From Bacteroidales bacterium (lineage in GTDB: Bacteria > Bacteroidota > Bacteroidia > Bacteroidales > Dysgonomonadaceae), in NCBI GenBank assembly GCA_012838585.1, contig DUPB01000248.1, positions 1-32,463 of the forward strand: a DNA stretch of 32,463 bases. Direction: 5' to 3'. Below, piece by piece: positions 7,783 to 16,914 of this stretch. Position 1 is the stretch's first letter. Each line of letters begins with the position of its first letter. Below the pieces are notes generated by a model. That model saw nothing but the letters and a program-made list of their open reading frames with translations. It ran no database searches and was not told where the DNA came from. A program made the position numbers and the translations under genes.

Positions 7783-8763
7783 TTACTTATTCGCAGTTAA
7801 CTTCGCGAACAGGTCCCTGAAAATGGCATCCCTATTTAATGAGGTGGCCATTCTGATAAAATGGCGTGCACTATCTTTGCTGTAAGTCACCTGATCGGTG
7901 AGTATTGGGCTATGTACCAAGTCTGTTGGCACCCATGCGGGGTTGACCAACCAGGCGATGGCCACCACGTCCCATATCTCTTTTGACCAGGCATCCAGGT
8001 TTTGCGCGTTATACCCGGCCACGATCTCATACAGGTAATTGGATAAGGGGTTTTTGCCTTTCAGATAATGTTCGAGCTCGGGTAGGGTAGTATGAAAATG
8101 CGATACGACTGGGCGGCAGGGTGTTATCACCAATGGGACACCGGAATTCAGTACCACTTGTGCGGCTAGCACGTCCTGCATCAGATTGAACTCCCTCTGC
8201 GTATGCCAATCAAGCCCATTACCCCCTAACCAGACCACCACGATATTGTTGATGATGCTTGGCTCGATAAGGATGGCCGACGCGATATTGGTAATGCATC
8301 CGATGGTAACCACGTAGAGCGGGTCTTCAGGTGAGCTGGCTAACGCCTTAGACACAAGGTCAAGGGCCGCCTCACTCCGAATGGGCTGCTTGATGTCTTG
8401 CAGGTAACCGGTCGATCCTCTATAGACGAATCCTTCGGAAGGGACGTTCATGAACTCCAGCAGGCGGAGGATCTCCTGGTAACTTTTCTCCATCCCGTCG
8501 GCGGGACTTTCGGAGCGGGAGTTGTGGAATGGCGCCGCGTAAACAGCTTCCACCTTCAATTTTTCAGGCGACAGCAGCGCGTAGGCTAACGCGAACTGAT
8601 CGTCCACCTCGTTGTAGGTGTCGGTATCCAGTACCATCCGAATTTTCCCGCTTGGTGGATTCAAGCGGCTGATCCGGTCTGCCTCGTTGATGCGGGGAAA
8701 GTCTTGACAAAAGGAGGTCATTTGAAGCGAAAATAAAATTAAAACTAAGATGCTCTTTTTCAT
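7783..8763 (-). CDS. Exported nucleoside hydrolase-family protein
   Basis: 326 residues. The N-terminus MKKSILVLILFSLQMTSFCQ is a signal peptide; its FCQ end is not a good lipobox, so a soluble periplasmic protein is likely. The metal-binding signature of inosine/uridine-type nucleoside hydrolases is seen as DTDTYNEVDD (Asp46, Asp48, Asp54, Asp55), and a later WDVVA motif near residue 265 supplies the usual C-terminal Asp. The family cleaves the N-glycosidic bond of ribonucleosides to ribose and base. The start at 8763 replaces an in-frame upstream start that would bury the signal peptide. It is the last gene of the nine-gene operon, 20 bases after the LamG lipoprotein gene, and differs clearly from the nucleoside hydrolase at the operon head. 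Confidence 0.87.
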   Translation of the reverse strand: MKKSILVLILFSLQMTSFCQDFPRINEADRISRLNPPSGKIRMVLDTDTYNEVDDQFALAYALLSPEKLKVEAVYAAPFHNSRSESPADGMEKSYQEILRLLEFMNVPSEGFVYRGSTGYLQDIKQPIRSEAALDLVSKALASSPEDPLYVVTIGCITNIASAILIEPSIINNIVVVWLGGNGLDWHTQREFNLMQDVLAAQVVLNSGVPLVITPCRPVVSHFHTTLPELEHYLKGKNPLSNYLYEIVAGYNAQNLDAWSKEIWDVVAIAWLVNPAWVPTDLVHSPILTDQVTYSKDSARHFIRMATSLNRDAIFRDLFAKLTANK

Positions 8764-8783
8764 GCGATTATTGTGATCTTTAA

Positions 8784-10463
8784 TTACCTGAACTTGATTT
8801 CGTCTAACTGTGCGGCTTCCATATTGTTTAATGAGGTACCCCATATAATGATTTCAGATGCGTAAGCGTTATTTCGGTCATTCCAGCTATTGTCATCTTT
8901 GAATAAAAGAAGTTCGGGGCGAAGTGCATACATACCATCAACCCAACTTGCATTCGTGCTAATTGTTTTGACTAAATTGCCATCGAGATATATTTTCACG
9001 AATTCATCCAGTTTTATTGAATACATAACCCTATGCCATTCATTGAGTTTCATGTTTGCACTTGCTGAATTCCAATATCCATTGACACTAATTTCACCGT
9101 AGGGACTGATAAAAAGCTCACCATTATTGTTAGCGCTATTTATATCTGCAATACTAAACCATCTGAATGATGTTAGTTTTAAGTTCATTGACAATGTATA
9201 TTCATTGACATAAGTTTTGCCTGGATTTGGACTAATACCGTGCTGGCACTTCAGATATGACAGTTCGGGTATAAAAACGGCTTTGTCCTCTGGAGTAGGG
9301 CCATCTGCTGGTGTTATTTTTATACCGGATGATACTTCAATCAGTGGCTTTCCTATTTCCGCTTTAAATAAATCATTGATGTCATCAAATAACCACATTC
9401 CACTAGGTGGAATTTCGCGATAAACTATTAAAGCGCGTGTTTGAGTACTGGTCGAATAAGCTGTTGTTGGAACAATCGTCCAATAACATCTGGCACTTCC
9501 ATCTGCCACTATTTTTTTAATCTCGGATACATCCAAATTGAATGACGAAATATTTCCCAAGTCAAGTTCAAGGGTTTTGTCTGTTGGAAAGCTTGCATTT
9601 GTCGATATTTTCAAAGTGTAAGAATCTATATTCTCAACCTTTGTCCATGAGAAAGAGCATGTTTGAGACTCTTTCGCATCATTTAGGTCTATTACTTGTG
9701 ATGCAGTCGGTGTTTTAAGAAATATAACATCAGAGGCAGATTCTGAGATATTCAAATTAATGATGGATGGCCAGCTAATGGTGTCGAGGATAGAAATGCC
9801 ATTTTTTTTGGGCCTGATTTTTAACGTTAACTCCACGGGTATCGTGTTGCCTTTTCTAACGTTTTCAACGAAAAAGCTTGGTAGATCTCCTGTTCCAGTA
9901 CCTGTTTGTGTAACATTATCATTGTCTTTATAACTATATGAATATGCATAACAATCGAATAAAACCCCGGATAATTTACTATTCCATTCGATAAGAGCGG
10001 TGGAACTTGATTCTGTTATTAATGGCGATAATAGTTCCATCTGATTGAGATCGTGTGAAGTGTAAGGGATAAGTGAAATTTCTTGGGGAATCGATCGGTT
10101 GCCGTATTCATCTTCAGTATAAACTTTGAATGTGTACTCTTCCGGTTCCGTGAGTCCAGTAATATTTACCCATGAACAGACACTATCAATAATCATGGGA
10201 CTATCAAAGAAGGAACACTCGATTACTGTTTTCTTTGCTTTTTGAAGCTTCATTTTTGAAGGTGGAATTCTTCCTTTCGTTGATAAATCTATTTCAACAC
10301 GTTCAAAACCAATTTTTCCGGTAATAGTGTCAAAACTGGCTGGATACACTGTTTCCTCTGTGGCAAATTCCCTCAAAGAATCATACATGTCAGTACATGA
10401 GAAACCAGAGAGCAAGAAAACAACAGCTGTAATCCATAAAAGGTATATTTTTTGCTCTTTCAT
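8784..10463 (-). CDS. Surface lipoprotein with DUF4998-like and LamG-like domains
   Basis: 559 residues. A lipoprotein signal ends in LLSGFSC with Cys23. The first 170 residues after it resemble the DUF4998 family found beside SusD genes (MYDSLREF start, a YP...TITGKIGFERV beta strand, then fibronectin-like strands with YTFKVYTEDEYGNRS). The C-terminal 160 residues resemble a LamG/concanavalin-type beta-sandwich (EYTLSMNLKL, LNEWHRVMYSI, VKIYLDGNLV, ASEIIIWG), a fold that often binds glycans. Together this is a probable surface glycan-binding or scaffold protein of the SusCD complex. The start is at 10463 so that the lipobox is correctly placed. It follows the preceding lipoprotein gene by 13 bases. 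The ligand is unknown. Confidence 0.8.
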   Translation of the reverse strand: MKEQKIYLLWITAVVFLLSGFSCTDMYDSLREFATEETVYPASFDTITGKIGFERVEIDLSTKGRIPPSKMKLQKAKKTVIECSFFDSPMIIDSVCSWVNITGLTEPEEYTFKVYTEDEYGNRSIPQEISLIPYTSHDLNQMELLSPLITESSSTALIEWNSKLSGVLFDCYAYSYSYKDNDNVTQTGTGTGDLPSFFVENVRKGNTIPVELTLKIRPKKNGISILDTISWPSIINLNISESASDVIFLKTPTASQVIDLNDAKESQTCSFSWTKVENIDSYTLKISTNASFPTDKTLELDLGNISSFNLDVSEIKKIVADGSARCYWTIVPTTAYSTSTQTRALIVYREIPPSGMWLFDDINDLFKAEIGKPLIEVSSGIKITPADGPTPEDKAVFIPELSYLKCQHGISPNPGKTYVNEYTLSMNLKLTSFRWFSIADINSANNNGELFISPYGEISVNGYWNSASANMKLNEWHRVMYSIKLDEFVKIYLDGNLVKTISTNASWVDGMYALRPELLLFKDDNSWNDRNNAYASEIIIWGTSLNNMEAAQLDEIKFR

Positions 10464-10476
10464 TTTATTGAGATTT

Positions 10477-11748
10477 TCAATGAACATTTGCTTTTTTACC
10501 GTAAAGGGTGATCTCAGAGAGTACGAGGGGAGAATAGGAGAAACCGGTGAGGGCTTCATACCTAAACCATCGCGTGGGTTTTGTAAATGCCGGAACTTCC
10601 GGATACATCAGTGCCATATCGCCTGCATAACCTAATCTGGCAATTTCCAATTCACTTAATCCGGTTGGCACCTCGATTGTATGTTGTGAAATGAATTCCC
10701 ATTCGTTCGTTTCTTCATTTAAATAATACATATTGTATTGGTTTACATTGTCCTCTAAATAGTAGTTCCCTCTTTCGTGGGGCTTAAAAGCAACCGCGTT
10801 AAGATCGTGACGCTGATTGGTCACGATTCGGCTTAACTCATAATAATCTCCAAGATCAATCAGGAAGTTCCAGGGTGCATTTCCATCTTCCGCTTTACCG
10901 GTACGACCCCTTCCCGCGGTATGCATGATGTTAAAAATTTCACCTCTTGAAAGAATCCCATCGATGACATTTAGCGATCTGCATTCATAACCATTGCCAA
11001 AACACATGGGTATTCCTGCTATTGAATCATTGGTGTTGGGTATTCTCCAAAACTCCTTTGATAGGACTTCATCGCTCATAACCTTGATTTGTCCCATTTC
11101 AATGCTTTGGGATCTATTGCCATAGGTGTCTCCTATCCGAACCTTTACATGTAAAGTTTCGCCATCTGAAAGGACAACGTCGTCTATAATTTCTCTATTA
11201 ACAGCCTTATTTGAAGTTAGTACCCAAGTCAAATCGCGGGTTTGTCCAGGTTTGCTAAAGCTCATATCTACGTAGATGTTTACAGTTTGTTCCAAAATAT
11301 TGTCCCATTGAACAATAAATGAGTTAAATCCTGCCAATACCTCAATAGATTTCGCCACATTCAGTAAAGCCGATTCCGATGCTCTTACGGTTACGGGTAC
11401 CGAAACAGATCGATTGCCGGCCCTATCAACAGCGTATAATTGAACAACATGTTCAAGGGTGTCCGCAATTCCCATTACATCAAGTGAGTCTGTGAAGTAT
11501 GATGCGGAAAAAATGCTTTTTCTCCCGCTGTTATTGATATATTCAGCATTAACGCTAAGAACATCTTTGTCTTTGGGTGGATTGTAGAAAATTCTGGCAC
11601 CCCCTATGAGTGGCTTGTACGACAGATATTCCGGAGCTCCAGGTGCTTCGTTATCATCTGCACTAATTTCAAACCGTTGTTCTTCACCGCATGCATTAAG
11701 TCCTGCCATAAACATAATGCATAAAAATATGTATATAACCCTCATCAT
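10477..11748 (-). CDS. SusD-associated lipoprotein (DUF4959 / DUF5126 / DUF5000 type)
   Basis: 423 residues with a lipoprotein signal (lipobox GLNAC, Cys20). Three successive parts are visible: a fibronectin-like N-terminal domain with APGAPEYLSYKPLIGGARIFYNPP (DUF4959-like), a middle beta domain to about residue 230 (DUF5126-like), and a C-terminal galactose-binding/F5-8C-like sandwich (DUF5000-like) with SLNVIDGI, PWNFLIDLGDYYELSRIVTNQR and SEITLYGKK. Proteins with this layout accompany SusC/SusD pairs and are thought to help capture glycan at the cell surface. It lies 37 bases after susD and 13 before the LamG lipoprotein gene. The first codon pair is Met-Met, so the start could be one codon later. 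No catalytic motif was seen. Confidence 0.82.
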   Translation of the reverse strand: MMRVIYIFLCIMFMAGLNACGEEQRFEISADDNEAPGAPEYLSYKPLIGGARIFYNPPKDKDVLSVNAEYINNSGRKSIFSASYFTDSLDVMGIADTLEHVVQLYAVDRAGNRSVSVPVTVRASESALLNVAKSIEVLAGFNSFIVQWDNILEQTVNIYVDMSFSKPGQTRDLTWVLTSNKAVNREIIDDVVLSDGETLHVKVRIGDTYGNRSQSIEMGQIKVMSDEVLSKEFWRIPNTNDSIAGIPMCFGNGYECRSLNVIDGILSRGEIFNIMHTAGRGRTGKAEDGNAPWNFLIDLGDYYELSRIVTNQRHDLNAVAFKPHERGNYYLEDNVNQYNMYYLNEETNEWEFISQHTIEVPTGLSELEIARLGYAGDMALMYPEVPAFTKPTRWFRYEALTGFSYSPLVLSEITLYGKKANVH

Positions 11749-11785
11749 ATTTGTTTTTGTAAATGTTGCTTAAATCATGAAATAT

Positions 11786-13768
11786 TCACCATCCTGGGTT
11801 TTGAACTAAATTGTCATTGATTGTTAGTTCATGTAGGCCAATAGGCCACAAGTAGTTTTTCTTGAAAAACTTGTTTTGTTGGTAAATAGTCCTTACGAAG
11901 AATGACTCTGCATCGGTCCCTGTGTTATTCCAACCCACATTAGGCTTGCTAAACTCAGTGACGGCATTTTTGTATCGTACTACATCCCAATAACGATGTC
12001 CTTCAAAAGCCAATTCATTGTCTCGTTCTCGAAGAATTATCTCCAACATCCCCTCCTTGGTCGTGTGTTTGTTAACGGTTTTTACCCGTTCTGGATCTGA
12101 CCACACCACCTCTACATCTGGAATTCCTGCCCTGCGTCTTACTTTATTAATGGCATCGTACACCTCTTGTGTTGGAGCATCTATGTATTGCGTCAATGCT
12201 TCTGCTTTCATCAAGTATAAATCTGCCATTCGCATAAGTGGGTATGGAAATCTCACTAAACGTGCAATATGACCAGCTTTTGTATCTGGGTGTACAAATT
12301 TCTGGATACCTATTCCAGTGGTTAGATATTGTATCCCAAACTTTGCATACCTGCCACCAGGTTCTTCCGCGAACATCGAAGTAGCAATTCTGTTGGAATG
12401 TGAGCGAAAATAGCCTCCCGTTATACCAAGATTCGCGTAAAACCTTAATTCTCTATCCAGGTACATATTTACAACCTGTGCTCCTGGTTGTAAAATACCC
12501 CTTAATTTTTCGTATTCAGCACTCTCTTCAGTGGGCGTTTTAACAATATCATATCTTCTGTTGTAGTCAATTGTCACATCCTCTTCCATTGGGATACCAT
12601 TTTTAGTGTAGTATCTTTCGGTAACGGCGAGGGTTGCACTTGTGCTACCAAAGCAAATATGGGTGTCATATGAGCCACCGAAAGAATCATAACCAGTCGG
12701 CAGGGGTATATTTGTTATCGATTGCCAGTCTTCTACGCCCGATGGGCTTAAGTTTGAGAACCCCCAGACAACTTCCTTGTTCCAAGGATCTACGATAAGC
12801 ATCCGCAAATCGTAGAGGGTTTGCATTCTTTCTGTATTTGCCTCATAATCTGCACGATCATACGTGTAAAGGTTTTTGTCAAACGTGTATAATCCCAAGT
12901 TGTTTTTCTCACAGATTTCAATAGCTTCGTTAATTGCATCTAGGGCTTCTTTCCATTTTTGCTTCTCATACGTTTGAGGAAAGAAAGGCTTTCCATCTGT
13001 GTCAAGAAATTGACTGTAATCTGTGTTGCCGTTAAAGAGGGGACTTGCCCTAAATAATAATATCCTCGCCTTGATCGCTTTGGCAACTGTTTTATCTACT
13101 TGCCCATAAACATCCGAATTGGCTTTTTCTCTTAAATCAGGAATTGCTTCGTCAATGAGTTGTATAATATATTGAAAACACTCCTCCACCTTACTTCTAC
13201 GCGGATACAACTCGTCATCCGTTGCATCCATGGGTACCATATTATTGGCAATGACAACGGGACCATAATGCTGGACTAACAAAAAGGTGTAATATGCATG
13301 TAAAAACTTGGCTTGTGCTTTCCAGTCGGCTTTCTCTGTCTCGCTCATATCCCCAACAAGTTCTATGTATTCCATGAATAGATTGGTATTATATAACGCC
13401 TGATATAAATTCCAAGCACCCCCGGTTCCTGACCATAGCCCTAGTAAAGGGTAGTTTGCTGATTGATCACCACGGTTTATGACATCCGCTATTGAACGAC
13501 TATCAATTTGATTGGTTAAATATACCCGATACTCGTCACCTAAGCCATATTCACTATACAAGTGATTGTTTACATAAGGTAATGTGTAGTATATTTTGGC
13601 CAACGCGTTCCAAGCTTGCTGTTTAGATGAAAAAATATCCTCAAAGGTTACCGTGTTATCTGGAACTACATCCAGAAATTCACTACAAGAAAAGAGTGTC
13701 AGGGCTAATCCGACCGTATAAACGAATCGTTTTAGTCTTATCCTTTTATTAATATGAATATATTTCAT
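11786..13768 (-). CDS. SusD/RagB-family nutrient-binding lipoprotein (ribose-type PUL)
   Basis: 660 residues, longer than classical SusD (about 550). A lipoprotein signal ends in LTLFSC (Cys28), followed by the typical CSEFLDVVPD start. The N-terminal helical TPR-like region and the C-terminal RagB/SusD signature are present: PYPLMRMADLYLMKAEAL, then a helix with EVYDAINKVRRRAGIP, then EIILRERDNELAFEGHRYWDVVRY and a final LVQNPGW. SusD sits as a lid on the SusC barrel in the outer membrane and binds the substrate. The start at 13768 is chosen over an in-frame ATG 12 codons upstream because the signal peptide is then better proportioned. It follows susC by 32 bases. Confidence 0.93.
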   Translation of the reverse strand: MKYIHINKRIRLKRFVYTVGLALTLFSCSEFLDVVPDNTVTFEDIFSSKQQAWNALAKIYYTLPYVNNHLYSEYGLGDEYRVYLTNQIDSRSIADVINRGDQSANYPLLGLWSGTGGAWNLYQALYNTNLFMEYIELVGDMSETEKADWKAQAKFLHAYYTFLLVQHYGPVVIANNMVPMDATDDELYPRRSKVEECFQYIIQLIDEAIPDLREKANSDVYGQVDKTVAKAIKARILLFRASPLFNGNTDYSQFLDTDGKPFFPQTYEKQKWKEALDAINEAIEICEKNNLGLYTFDKNLYTYDRADYEANTERMQTLYDLRMLIVDPWNKEVVWGFSNLSPSGVEDWQSITNIPLPTGYDSFGGSYDTHICFGSTSATLAVTERYYTKNGIPMEEDVTIDYNRRYDIVKTPTEESAEYEKLRGILQPGAQVVNMYLDRELRFYANLGITGGYFRSHSNRIATSMFAEEPGGRYAKFGIQYLTTGIGIQKFVHPDTKAGHIARLVRFPYPLMRMADLYLMKAEALTQYIDAPTQEVYDAINKVRRRAGIPDVEVVWSDPERVKTVNKHTTKEGMLEIILRERDNELAFEGHRYWDVVRYKNAVTEFSKPNVGWNNTGTDAESFFVRTIYQQNKFFKKNYLWPIGLHELTINDNLVQNPGW

Positions 13769-13800
13769 GTTCTTGTTTTTAATGGTTTGAACAATGCTAA

Positions 13801-16539
13801 TCAAAATGAAAGTTGAACCCCAATGTTAAATGATCTGTTAAGTGGATAATTTAATCCGTTGCTACCAACTTCGGGGTCCCAGAGCTTGAAAGCACTTAAG
13901 ACGAATGCATTTTCACAAGTGAAATATATCCTCGCGTTGAAAAGTGCGGAGATAGCACTTGTGTTATACCCGGCTTCAATGGTTTTCAAGCGTAAGAAGC
14001 TCCCATCACGTAACCACCAAGAAGAGGCTTGAGAATTATTGTTCACAATAGAGGTGGATAAGCGTGGGAAAAAAGCATGCACATCTGGATTCGATTCGCT
14101 CCAATAGCTATCTGCTATAAAAGACAGGGAGTTTTGTCTATTTACGAACGGGGTTATTGCACTAGAGCTGATAAAGAATGACGTTCGGGCATTCCCCTGA
14201 AAGAAGAAGGAAAAATCGAACTTTTTGTATCCGATCGATGCACCAAAGCCATATTGAACTTCGGGGACCCCCGGGAACCCCATGGGTACAATATCATAGC
14301 TGTTGACTACCCCATCGTTATTAACGTCTTTGTACTTTATATCTCCTGCCATGTATGGACCAAAGTCCTGTTTGGGTGAGTTGTCGATTTCTGCCTGATC
14401 CACAAATAACCGTTCTGCAATAAGCCCGTATAGTTGATTTATAGGATTCCCAACACGTTGCAGGTATGCATAAGGATAGTTCAATTCATCCAGTTTGGTA
14501 TATTTGTTTTTCGCATAGGTTACATTCAAACGTCCCGTTAGCCAGAAGTCTTCTGTGAAAGAGTGCTGAAAGTCTATAGAACCGTCTATTCCGTGAGATT
14601 TTGCTTGGCCCGCATTTCCAGAAGGTAGTGTGCTCCAACCTGCTGTTGACGGAATGTTTGATCTAACGCTATAAATCCTACTTCTAGTATCCTTGAAAAA
14701 GTCAACGTTCAGTTTTAGGATTTCATTTTTAAAGAAACCGAACTCGAAACCAAGGTTGATTTTATCAGAGATTTCCCAGGTCATGTCTGGGTTCCCTATG
14801 CGATTTATATTATATCCACCATAGGAGGTTTGGAAAGAGTTTCCCCAAGTGTATCCACCACCACTGCCAGTTGAAATATCTGAGAGAAACCAAAAGCGGG
14901 CAGCCCTTCCAGCAATGGCATCGTTCCCAACTTTACCATAAGTCAACTTAAGTTTTAACAGGCTGAAAACATCCTTTATGGATCCCCAAAAAGGCTCATT
15001 TGATATCAACCATCCCCCACCGATAGAGGGGAAAAATCCAAACCTATGTTTACCCGAAAATTTTTCAGAACCATTATAACCGTAAACGAATTCAAAAAAA
15101 TACCTGCTGTCGTAATCATAGGTGAAACGACCTGAATTACCAAGATTTCGCTCAGGCAATGTCTCGAAGATATTGCTGCTATTGCCTCCAGTAAGTAAGC
15201 TTTGCTCGGCTGTAAATACCGTCATTAGCCCTAAATGATGCTTATTGAATTCCCGTTCCCAATTAAAACGTCCTTCAAAGTAGTAATGATTTGTAGCATT
15301 TCGGTATGGCTCTACCCCTCCAAGATAAGCTTGTCCAGAGGTGGAGTTCAAAATAAAAAGGGTGTATTCATCTGATATAGGACTGTAAGTGTCAATCGTA
15401 TAGAAATAAGGGAAGTACCTTCTTTTTGCCGTGTAAGAACTCCAGGTTGTTGCAGAAATTTTTCCCTGGAACTTCAAGTTTTCAGTGATAAAACCCAAGT
15501 CTTGTGACAAGGTAGCCGTAGCAGTTATGGTATTGTCATCTCTGCTTTGATAGCCCATTACCATCTCTGCGTAGGGATTAACCATAAGTGCACCAGAATT
15601 GTAGGCGTTACCAAATAAGGTGTGCTTAGTGAAAAGATTGGCCTCATCCGGTTCAAAGAAAGGAGGGAAATCGACAGGGTTACTTCTCATTATCGTATTG
15701 TAAATTTCCGTTGCAGAGCGGTAAGGACCATTGTAAGTTTCAAATCGTCCTTGTATCCTTGTATCAAGTGTTGTGAGCTTGGTGAGCTTAAATACAACGT
15801 TGCTTCGGATGTTAAATCTATTGATACTGATGTTGTTATTGAAGTTGTTCCTATTGTCTACTTTTAATAAACCTGTTTCATGATCATATCCAACCGACAC
15901 GTAGTATTTGGCAATATTGCCTCCTCCCGACAAATTGACATTTGTTTTCGTATTGGTCGTTGATGATTTGAATAGCTCGTCAAGCCATTGCACGTTAGGA
16001 TAAACCATTGGGTTCATGCCATCTTCAGTAGCTTGAATTCTCTGCTCACTATAATATGGACTTTCATTGGGCGTTCGTGTTAGAAGTGCCTCATTATACA
16101 TCCTCATATAAGTAACACCATCGACAAACTCATTCATTCTGGTAGGTGTAGTAATTCTGGTGTCTATACGAACATTCATCCGTACAGGACCTTCTCTTCC
16201 CTCTTTGGTTGTGACTAGGATTATCCCATTGGCCCCCCTTGGCCCATACATCGCGGTTGCCGTAGCATCCTTTAGGATAGAAAACGCCTCAATATCATCG
16301 CTTGGAAGACGAGCGAGATCGTTAGCAGAGGCTTCAAATCCATCAATTAAGATTAATGGATCCGTTTTATAACCGAATGTAGTTACACCACGAACAAAAA
16401 ATTGCGCGTTGTCATTTCCAGGTTCTCCTGTGGTTTGATAAGAGATAACCCCGGGGATTTTACCGGCGAATGCAGTTGTTAGGTTACTGCTGGGAATTTT
16501 CAGGTCTTTGGTATTAACTGTTTGAATTGAAGAGATCAT
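13801..16539 (-). CDS. SusC-type TonB-dependent transporter, main part (split by frameshift)
   Basis: 912 residues holding the plug and the whole outer-membrane beta-barrel of a SusC transporter, lacking its N-terminus. Plug motifs are NLTTAFAGKIPGVISYQTTGEPG, DPLILIDGFEASANDLARLPSDDIEAFSILKDATATAMYGPRGANG. The protein ends in FNIGVQLSF with the terminal Phe of outer-membrane barrels. The ATG at 16539 overlaps the TGA of the upstream fragment by four bases, but the sequence continues that fragment directly, so the two are almost certainly one gene of about 1,030 residues interrupted at a run of six A. With one extra A (or a -1 shift) the frames join without a gap. If the break is real and not corrected, the protein could not be exported because the signal peptide lies in the other fragment. 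Confidence 0.92.
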   Translation of the reverse strand: MISSIQTVNTKDLKIPSSNLTTAFAGKIPGVISYQTTGEPGNDNAQFFVRGVTTFGYKTDPLILIDGFEASANDLARLPSDDIEAFSILKDATATAMYGPRGANGIILVTTKEGREGPVRMNVRIDTRITTPTRMNEFVDGVTYMRMYNEALLTRTPNESPYYSEQRIQATEDGMNPMVYPNVQWLDELFKSSTTNTKTNVNLSGGGNIAKYYVSVGYDHETGLLKVDNRNNFNNNISINRFNIRSNVVFKLTKLTTLDTRIQGRFETYNGPYRSATEIYNTIMRSNPVDFPPFFEPDEANLFTKHTLFGNAYNSGALMVNPYAEMVMGYQSRDDNTITATATLSQDLGFITENLKFQGKISATTWSSYTAKRRYFPYFYTIDTYSPISDEYTLFILNSTSGQAYLGGVEPYRNATNHYYFEGRFNWEREFNKHHLGLMTVFTAEQSLLTGGNSSNIFETLPERNLGNSGRFTYDYDSRYFFEFVYGYNGSEKFSGKHRFGFFPSIGGGWLISNEPFWGSIKDVFSLLKLKLTYGKVGNDAIAGRAARFWFLSDISTGSGGGYTWGNSFQTSYGGYNINRIGNPDMTWEISDKINLGFEFGFFKNEILKLNVDFFKDTRSRIYSVRSNIPSTAGWSTLPSGNAGQAKSHGIDGSIDFQHSFTEDFWLTGRLNVTYAKNKYTKLDELNYPYAYLQRVGNPINQLYGLIAERLFVDQAEIDNSPKQDFGPYMAGDIKYKDVNNDGVVNSYDIVPMGFPGVPEVQYGFGASIGYKKFDFSFFFQGNARTSFFISSSAITPFVNRQNSLSFIADSYWSESNPDVHAFFPRLSTSIVNNNSQASSWWLRDGSFLRLKTIEAGYNTSAISALFNARIYFTCENAFVLSAFKLWDPEVGSNGLNYPLNRSFNIGVQLSF

Positions 16540-16892
16540 GCTGCTTTTTTCTGTTGTCCAAATGCCACTACTACGACTTCATCCAGCTCCTTTTCCTCTT
16601 CCTTCATTCTGACCGTGATAATTCGTGCATCGCCGATCTTCACCTCTTCAGTTTTATAACCAATGAATGAGAAAGTGAGCACACATGTATCGCTGGGTAC
16701 GGTAATTGTAAACTCTCCATTACTATCAGTTATTGTTCCAGTAGTACTCCCTCGAAGCATCACCGTAACTCCGGGAAGTGTCTCATCAAAATTGTCAAAA
16801 ACCTTGCCTGTTATTCGAAGGCTTTGTGCAAACAAAGCCGATGCAAACAATAACAGGGACATTGTAATAAAGTATTTCTTATAACTACTCAT
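16536..16892 (-). CDS. SusC-type transporter, N-terminal fragment (signal, CarboxypepD_reg, TonB box)
   Basis: 118 residues ending at TGA 16538-16536. MSSYKKYFITMSLLLFASALFAQ is a signal peptide. Then comes a carboxypeptidase-regulatory-like beta domain (LRITGKVFDNFDETLPGVTV, GTITDSNGEFTI, LTFSFIGYKT) and the TonB-box region LDEVVVVAFGQQKK. Intact SusC proteins continue from here into the plug; here the frame runs AAA AAA GCA GCA TGA and stops. The main part of the transporter follows in the -1 frame. The start at 16892 places the signal peptide at the N-terminus; an ATG at 16913 is possible. It begins 22 bases after the ADP-ribosylglycohydrolase gene. Assembly error, true pseudogene, or recoding are all possible. 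Confidence 0.85.
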   Translation of the reverse strand: MSSYKKYFITMSLLLFASALFAQSLRITGKVFDNFDETLPGVTVMLRGSTTGTITDSNGEFTITVPSDTCVLTFSFIGYKTEEVKIGDARIITVRMKEEEKELDEVVVVAFGQQKKAA

Positions 16893-16914
16893 GACCTTGA
16901 TTATTAATGACATC

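Noticed and set aside
8764-8844. N-terminal extension of the second nucleoside hydrolase
   Set aside because: It would overlap the preceding gene and place the signal peptide inside the protein.
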